NCBI RefSeq assembly: GCF_003590095.1
Contig: NC_039501.1
Span: 124,001-188,000, forward strand
Direction of reading: 5' to 3'
Source: Trichoplusia ni
Lineage: Eukaryota; Arthropoda; Insecta; Lepidoptera; Noctuidae
Length of the DNA stretch: 64,000 bases
Part shown: piece by piece, positions 59,001 to 64,000 of the stretch
How the letters are laid out: each line of letters begins with the position of its first letter
Numbering within the stretch: the stretch's first letter is position 1
Notes under the pieces: model-generated
Told to the model about the DNA's origin: nothing
Databases searched by the model: none
The model's input: only the letters and a program-made list of their open reading frames with translations
Made by a program: the position numbers and the translations under genes

Positions 59001-61279
59001 ACCTTGGTTGTTGTTTTGTCTTCACGTACCACGGCGTGATGCGGTAAATAAACAGCTGAAATATTGTTAAGCTCATCACTAGGTACAGGCTCCATGTGAC
59101 CAAGGTCGATGTACTCTTGAAAGACTTGAGAATATCGAGCTTTGATTTCTGGATTTCTCTTGAACTTATTTTCAAGCAGGTGGAATCTTCTTATTGCGAG
59201 ATCTCTGGAACTTCCGTATTGACATTGCGGATCTTGATCGCGGAAGGGAAGATTAACTACATACCGACCCTCTTTATCACGGTGAGTAGTTTGAGCAAAA
59301 ATGTTCTCACAACGTTGCTCCTCATCAGAAAGTATTTTCTGATCAGGAATGACAGACTCTATTTCCCAAAACTGTCGCAAAAGTGCGTTGTCATCAGCCT
59401 GATCTGACATGCTGTGAATGACATGATGACAATGTATAGGGTCATCACTTGTTGAGATTTGTCCAGAGAGGATCCAACCAAGTACAGTATTCTGAGCGAT
59501 AGGTGCGTTTGGGGAACTCTTAATTAAACCATCTCTCAGAACTTGGCCATATATTTCAGCACCTAGTAAGATGTCTATCTTACTTGGTGTGTGAAAATCT
59601 GGATCCGCTAATGTAATCTGTGTCAGCTCCGGCCAAATGAACACCTCTAATTTTTTAGATGGTAAAATCGATGTTATGCTGCCTAAAACAAAAGCATGCA
59701 CTTGGATACTAAAACTAGGGTCTAGGCGTGAGTGAATAGTCACTGTGACTGAATACTTAGAGGCAAACGCGCTCTTCTCGCCGCCTATTCCTGATATTAC
59801 CGTCTTCACTGGAGTCTTTTTTAGTCCTAGAAGCTGCACTGCTGATTCTGCTATGAATGATGCCTGAGATCCTTGATCTAATAGCACTCTCAGCAGTTGA
59901 GTAGAGCCACTTCTTGTCTGTGCTTCGACAAGAGCAGTAGCTAACAAAACTTGTTTAGGTAAAGACCCTTTTGAAAAATATGATACTAAATTAGAGGGTG
60001 ACGGTTCATCTTCTGAAAACGATGCCTGAACTCTGGATACCGCTGATTTAACTTCAGTTGCTATGTGGGAGTTTTCATTAGGGACAGCTGAGTTTGAGAC
60101 CGACTGAGGATGTAGTAGTGAGTGATGTCTTCGCTTACATATACGGCATGAGCCATTATGACGACAAAACTTAATAGAGTGGTTGGAGTTTAAACAATTG
60201 AAGCATAAACGCCTGGTTTGTACAAAGTTATGACGAGCTTCATAACTCTCTTTTGCAAACTTTTTGCAATGTGCAATTTTGTGACCTTCCTTGCAGAATG
60301 GACAAGTCACTTCGTTAGGTTTATTATCACTACTAATGACATGGTGCGTTGTTGCTTTCTTAATAACACTAGCAGTAGGTTTGTTTGTCCCGGCATTCAA
60401 AAACTCGAGGGCCCGGAATCTGGCTTCCAAAAAATCTTTGAATTCCAAAAGTACGGGTAACTCATCCTTAGAACTCAATTTAGTTTCCCACTGTTTTCGA
60501 GATTCAAAATCTAACTTTGAGCTAATAATGTGAATGATTATGATGTCCCACGTACTGATGTCAATTCCTAGATTTTTCAGACCATTCAGACATTCCATAG
60601 TTGTGTCTAGTAAACCCTTAATGCTACTTGAGGACTCTATTATATTAGCCTGACTTAATAAGCGCTTTAACAAGCAATTGGAGAGAAATCGCTTATTATT
60701 ATATCTACTGTGAAGCAACGACCAACATTCTTTATAATTGTCTGAAGTGACTGCAATATGCCTGACAAGTTGTTCTGCTTCTCCCAACAATAAACCTTTT
60801 AAATAATGCATTTTTTGAACATCTTCTAAAGTATCATTTTTGTGTACTAACGATGTGAATAAATCTTTAAATGTTGTCCACTCCGCATAGTTACCAGAAA
60901 ACTTTGGAATGCATATTTTTGGTAACTTAACACTGTTAGATGTTGAGTGGTCATTTGTCTTTGACTTCGGATCTGAACTATAATAACCAAATTTATTTAA
61001 AACCTCTTTCAATTGAATTTTGTGGAAAATGTACAGTTCTTCGGTAATATCATAAATATCATCCACAAAATATTTATCAGATTTTCGCTGAACATCTGAA
61101 GCATTCTGCACTATGTTATTATGAGTTGATAAAAATTCCTTCCACAAAGCTTCAAGTGATTCTAATCTAGTTTCAACATATATTTTGGTTATTCGATCTT
61201 TAGGCGCCTTTTTAAAGTTTATCTGAGCTTTTTCTATAAGAACCCTTTTATCATTTTGCAATTTATACATAGCCTCCAT
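56066..61279 (-). CDS. BEL/Pao gag-pol polyprotein, 1737 aa
   Basis: A single open frame from ATG 61279 to the stop at 56066. About residues 120-300: DUF1759-type gag. Zinc knuckles at C326-C338, C359-C372 and C378-H390; the last is CCHH-like, usual in this clade. Protease at about 455-600 with LLDQGSQ around D468. Reverse transcriptase at about 740-930: first Asp in CADIVK (D807) and YVDD at 883-886. RNase H at about 1055-1190 with D1066, E1110, D1140 and D1186. Integrase zinc finger H1370, H1375, C1405, C1408. Integrase core D1440 (GVDFAGP), D1506 (WSDNGTNF), E1559 (GGLWEAG). DUF5641-type C-terminus at about 1610-1737.

All catalytic residues I looked for are present and no frameshift exists, so the proteins could be active. 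Gag and pol share one frame, so proteolysis must separate them. Length is normal for the clade. Antisense ORFs within it are shadows. Confidence 0.95.
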   Translation of the reverse strand: MEAMYKLQNDKRVLIEKAQINFKKAPKDRITKIYVETRLESLEALWKEFLSTHNNIVQNASDVQRKSDKYFVDDIYDITEELYIFHKIQLKEVLNKFGYYSSDPKSKTNDHSTSNSVKLPKICIPKFSGNYAEWTTFKDLFTSLVHKNDTLEDVQKMHYLKGLLLGEAEQLVRHIAVTSDNYKECWSLLHSRYNNKRFLSNCLLKRLLSQANIIESSSSIKGLLDTTMECLNGLKNLGIDISTWDIIIIHIISSKLDFESRKQWETKLSSKDELPVLLEFKDFLEARFRALEFLNAGTNKPTASVIKKATTHHVISSDNKPNEVTCPFCKEGHKIAHCKKFAKESYEARHNFVQTRRLCFNCLNSNHSIKFCRHNGSCRICKRRHHSLLHPQSVSNSAVPNENSHIATEVKSAVSRVQASFSEDEPSPSNLVSYFSKGSLPKQVLLATALVEAQTRSGSTQLLRVLLDQGSQASFIAESAVQLLGLKKTPVKTVISGIGGEKSAFASKYSVTVTIHSRLDPSFSIQVHAFVLGSITSILPSKKLEVFIWPELTQITLADPDFHTPSKIDILLGAEIYGQVLRDGLIKSSPNAPIAQNTVLGWILSGQISTSDDPIHCHHVIHSMSDQADDNALLRQFWEIESVIPDQKILSDEEQRCENIFAQTTHRDKEGRYVVNLPFRDQDPQCQYGSSRDLAIRRFHLLENKFKRNPEIKARYSQVFQEYIDLGHMEPVPSDELNNISAVYLPHHAVVREDKTTTKVRIVFDASMKGLNGVSLNDDLMVGPRLQPPLRHIIMRWRMHPISLCADIVKMYRQVKVSSEHAEFQRVVWRDDPESVIKEYKLVRVTFGTAAAPYLAVKSLQQVAIDEGGSYPDVSEIIKNDFYVDDLMTGCQTVDQGLHLHERLTEVLTKGKFPLQKWVSSCNELNKRIQGHAERTKQKEEQERDIKLDSVVKILGISWDRQSDECKYSVQLPPQQFPVTKRRVISDIARLFDPLGWVAPCIIISKIFIQKLWLSGLDWDAELTPDLLSEWETYRASLVETNKISIPRWINTKSDDSLMELHGFCDASIAAYAAVVYVRTIDAEGKIHVNLITARTKVAPVKQQSVPRLELMGAVLLSELIIEVAKVMKISPPHIRAWTDSSIVLAWLSKHPSHWTTFVGNRVSTILSRIDNSHWAHVQSTHNPADLASRGLTPQELACSSLWSQGPPWLHEETIEYSRPKSIVTNTEKRTIKVHVATETQQEVPVWTKYSTLQRLVRVIAYCRRVLRWKDQGGQGHDKYLTPEEIQDATKTCIRHAQRQEFDEEMKDIRMKGSVKPKSKLRCLCPVIDDEGILRVKGRIQNANLDEAVKHPIILPSNRHFTDLVIDEAHKMTLHGGPTLMLSHLRKKYWILSAKNKVKAYVRKCVKCKRYSASTQTPFMGQLPKSRVTPARPFYHTGVDFAGPINLRTSKGRGHQSHKGYICVFVCMATKAIHLEVISDLTAHGFIAGFKRFVARRGFVADIWSDNGTNFVGASRELRHLVAAEKSSVAAEIREWLGNNSTSWHFIPPHSPNFGGLWEAGVKSTKFHLKRVIGNSTLTYEEMSTLLSQVEACLNSRPLSMLSDNSSDPTPLTPGHFLIGEPLIAVPERNYEHSNISNLRRWQVTQRMLQDFWRRWSAEYLVQLLQRYKWTKHIPEPNIGDVVLIKEDNLPPARWLLGKVVDRHPGLDKVTRVVTLRCNGSLIKRPTSKLCILPVAK

Positions 61280-61884
61280 GACTTTGAATGTTCAAACAAC
61301 AAATAATTGAAATAATTCAATGTTAAAATTTCGACTAAGATAAAATAACCACCAAAGACAAATTTCCACTAATAATAACAGACACAAATATCAATCAGCA
61401 CACAAATAGTAATATCCTAGAATTTATACTAAAGATATCCACGATACTGAAAAAATTATTAAGTCCAATAATTTTAGAAGACTACTTTCTTCTATCTTGA
61501 AACTTGCACATTAGCAAATAGATAGTACTCACGACTTAGTCTTTAACAAACCACACTGGCACTAGCGCTGACTCCAACTCCGTGATGACTGCGTTGCCCC
61601 AGGAACGGGCTGCCTGCTGCGCTATCGCACAGGCTTCACCTCCTCTGCTGGTGCTGATGACGTCCAGCAACCCTGCGCCAACTCCGCTCCACTGGCCCTA
61701 TTCAGGCCACCCTGCGCCGGCTGCTGGTCCACACTCCCCGGCTGCACACCACTGGTCACCACTGCTTACTCCACTCTTGCACACCAGCTTGGGTGAGCGG
61801 CGCTTCACGGCGATCCACCCTGGTCTCCACACCGAGATTCACTTCAAACACTTCGGCACTGATCACTCACTTCTAGTTCACTTT
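61280..61884 (-). other. BEL/Pao leader, GC-rich near the primer site
   Basis: About 605 bp between the primer site and gag. The half nearest the LTR (61570-61884) is markedly GC-rich and carries a 120-codon ORF on the opposite strand (61582-61944) that runs into the LTR. The gag-proximal half is AT-rich. Presumably holds packaging signals; no motif was recognised. Confidence 0.6.
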
Positions 61885-61902
61885 ATCCGGCTCGAAGGAC
61901 CA
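61885..61902 (-). other. Primer binding site, tRNA-Tyr
   Basis: The transcribed strand directly after the 5' LTR reads TGGTCCTTCGAGCCGGAT. This is complementary over 18 bases to the 3' end of insect tRNA-Tyr (..ATCCGGCTCGAAGGACCA, recalled from Drosophila). No spacer separates it from the LTR. Confidence 0.85.
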
Positions 61903-62172
61903 TGTAAAGTTGTATACGTCCCTAATGTCACTTGTGATAAATAAAACACTAGGATCCAGAGAAGACCAATTTAATGAAACGTAGCCGCGGTGTCATTCTT
62001 TGCTCGAAAATCTTAACACCGCGATACAGAAAGGTGACGTCACAGTCATAACGCCATCTTTTGAATAATGATCAAACTACAACAACATAAGTTATGTATA
62101 AACTGTCATAAAAACATGTATTAAAATATTGTAAAGAAAATGTAACACTAAACCATTCATAAAACTTGTACA
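61903..62172 (-). repeat. BEL/Pao 5' LTR
   Basis: Identical by eye to 55642-55911 over 270 bp. Provides the element's promoter. Contains the same hairpin and TGACGTCA (62035-62042). Confidence 0.93.
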
Positions 62173-62236
62173 ATGACTATACAATTGAAATTTAAGAAAA
62201 AATACAGATTTTGTTTTCTTACTGCTAAAACAACAA
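62173..62236 (+). repeat. Dispersed insect repeat (R1), right half after BEL/Pao
   Basis: Begins with the duplicated ATGAC, then 'tatacaattgaaatttaag' and 'tgctaaaacaacaaat', continuing the repeat broken at 55641. Confidence 0.75.
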
Positions 62237-63555
62237 ATAAAGATTGAAGTTAAGGTGACCTTATTTTTGCTAATTTGTATTTCTCTTGAAGACTTGAACA
62301 GAACCCTCAGTGTTGCAAGTCTGCCTCGTGTCTGATAAGTTTAAAGTTTTACATTCATTTGTTTAATGTTTTAATATCAAAACCTTTTTTCGAGCGATTG
62401 ACTTATTTTGACAGTTTCTAGCATAAATTTGATATTGGCAGCGAATTAATTCTTGTTAGAGAATGTATTCAAGCGCAAATACCACACAGCATGTAGCACA
62501 CACAATAGATAGAGCCTCCACAAGATAGGTTACACTGATTTATTACGACATTTGACGTAAACGAAGCAAAATTCCATTAGTACAATTATGATACGAAGTT
62601 GGGGTATTTAATTTTATTAGATTAAAACTATGATACGTTAATTTATATTCAACCCCAAAAATTAAAAGTGGGGTGAGTTGCATTCTCACACATCCTGATC
62701 CCCAAACAACGATTAATTAAACTTTCTAATATGTTAACCCGGCCCTTAATATAATCAAGCCCTTGATAAACTGTGCCCATTACAAAGAAAAATATACACT
62801 CGCTTTTTTAATTTAATCAAAATTATATGAGAATGCCTTAACAAAATTATTAAACAATACATAAAACGTAATTTAGACTCTACGTCCATTACCTTAAGGT
62901 GTAGATTTTCATTCACTAGGTTTGAAATGGTTTGGTATTCGGAAGGGCGATCACGAATCAGTCTACAATGAGTTTCTTTCGTAGTGTAAAATAAAAAGAT
63001 TTTATAGAAAAAAAAGTACTGACAGGTTTTATGATGTGGAGAAAGCTTTTAATAAACAAGATAATAACATAAAGTACGGAGAAAATTTTCAAAAGAAAAA
63101 CCGAAAATTAAGAATTACTTTATAACCAAGTATGTAATAATATAGAAATATATATTTTTTGCCAATCGAAGTAAAACCATTATTGCAAAAATATTATTTG
63201 TTAAAAAACAATCTATAACATCGACTCCAAACTATCGAACATATTTCAAATCCTTAAACTAGAGCGCTTTCCACTCTTTTATACAAAAAAAAAAAAACAA
63301 ATTAAAACATAAAAAATGGTTGTTTTCCCCTGAACAAGGGTGTAGGCGTTATCAGCCAGGGTAAATAATGAAAAACATCCCTTATAAATGAAATCAGAGC
63401 GGTTCGTTGTTTTCACGTGGATTCCGCCATTGTTCTCTACACTAAATAAATATCTATAGTACTCGTATGTACGGCAATTTTGTATTCAAGGTTAAGCACT
63501 GATTTTTGTATAGGCTATAAGGTCAATGTTTTGTGGATTTGTATATAAATATTAA
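62237..63555. other. Non-coding stretch
   Basis: AT-rich with no recognised gene or repeat. Confidence 0.5.
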
Positions 63556-63806
63556 TCTATACTTTAATATATAAAGCTGAAGAGTTTGTTTGTTTGAACG
63601 CGCTAATCTCAGGAACTACTGGTTCAAATTGAAAAATTCTTTTTGTGTTGAATACACCATTCATCGAGGAACGCTTTAGGCTATAAACCATTACGCTGCG
63701 ACTAATAGGAGCGAAGATACAATGGAAAATGTGAAAAAAACAGGGCAGCTATAAATCATAACTTATATCGTCTACCCACGGGGACGAAGTCGCGGGCAAC
63801 AGCTAG
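63556..63806 (+). mobile_element. Non-autonomous Helitron, best-preserved copy
   Basis: Starts TCTATACTTTAATATATAAA after an A and ends cgggcaacagCTAG before a T, with 'cccacggggacgaagtcgcg' forming the 3' stem region. 251 bp, no ORF. Canonical insertion between A and T without duplication. Confidence 0.85.
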
Positions 63807-64000
63807 TAGGCTTATAAAGAGGTTTTACACACCTTTCAGAAGCTTTCATTCTCAGCTCCACTTTGTTCTTTACCGTTTGTTGTCGTTTTTACCAAGTGAT
63901 ATTTGCTACAGTGGAATAAAAGTACAAGCTTCACTTTCATGTAATTTTCTTTTAGAGCTTTTTCTTGGTCGATTTCCAATCATGCTGTCACTTATGTAGT
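63807..64000. other. Non-coding end of window
   Basis: Nothing recognised. Confidence 0.5.

Larger units (their letters stand above)
55642..62172 (-). mobile_element. Complete BEL/Pao LTR retrotransposon
   Basis: 6531 bp, read on the minus strand: 5' LTR 61903-62172, primer site 61885-61902, leader, one gag-pol frame 61279-56066, 3' untranslated segment, 3' LTR 55642-55911. The LTRs start TG and end CA, are 270 bp each and show no difference by eye. A 5-bp duplication (ATGAC) flanks the element. Domain order protease - RT - RNase H - integrase, with DUF1759-type gag and DUF5641-type end, is diagnostic of BEL/Pao. No envelope gene was seen. Identical LTRs and an open frame mean a recent, potentially autonomous insertion. 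Confidence 0.95.

Noticed and set aside
56055..61279. Numerous 60-103 codon ORFs on the plus strand opposite gag-pol
   Set aside because: Shadows of the real minus-strand frame, with no independent support.

Overview
The window is 64 kb of AT-rich insect DNA, almost certainly from a moth or butterfly. The organism call rests on repeats I recognise from memory as typical of Lepidoptera: tRNA-derived SINEs, a 5S-rRNA-derived SINE ending in the 'actggaagccgacccca' tail, non-autonomous Helitrons ending in 'gggcaacagctagt', and 'ctgctggacataggcctct' fragments. No database search was possible. No bacterial-style operons, CRISPR arrays or rRNA operons are visible.

Host genes are sparse. The only host exon I can defend is 25119-25316 (+): acceptor, 5' UTR with two tiny uORFs, ATG at 25244, a signal peptide, and a GTAAGG donor. 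No partner exon was recognised on either side, so 25.3-64 kb may be one very long intron and 1-25.1 kb may lie upstream or between 5' UTR exons. A 1000-N assembly gap lies at 23835-24834.

Layout: 1-20 kb is non-coding DNA with MITE, SINE and Helitron copies and a few orphan ORFs. 20-23.8 kb holds a degraded or mis-assembled DNA-transposase-like gene on the minus strand. It is split by three single-base frame breaks, each at a homopolymer, and palindromic AAAGTGTCACTTT-like motifs lie upstream. 25-55.6 kb is intron-like DNA with non-LTR retrotransposon tails, Helitrons, SINEs, a tRNA-Tyr-like locus with a T-run terminator, and several GC-rich islets. 55642-62172 is a complete BEL/Pao LTR retrotransposon on the minus strand. 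It has identical 270-bp LTRs, a 5-bp target duplication, a tRNA-Tyr primer site and an uninterrupted 1737-codon gag-pol. It sits inside an older interspersed repeat. 62-64 kb returns to AT-rich DNA ending with another Helitron copy.

The best targets for follow-up are the transposase-like gene, whose superfamily I cannot fix with confidence, and the apparently very young BEL/Pao insertion.
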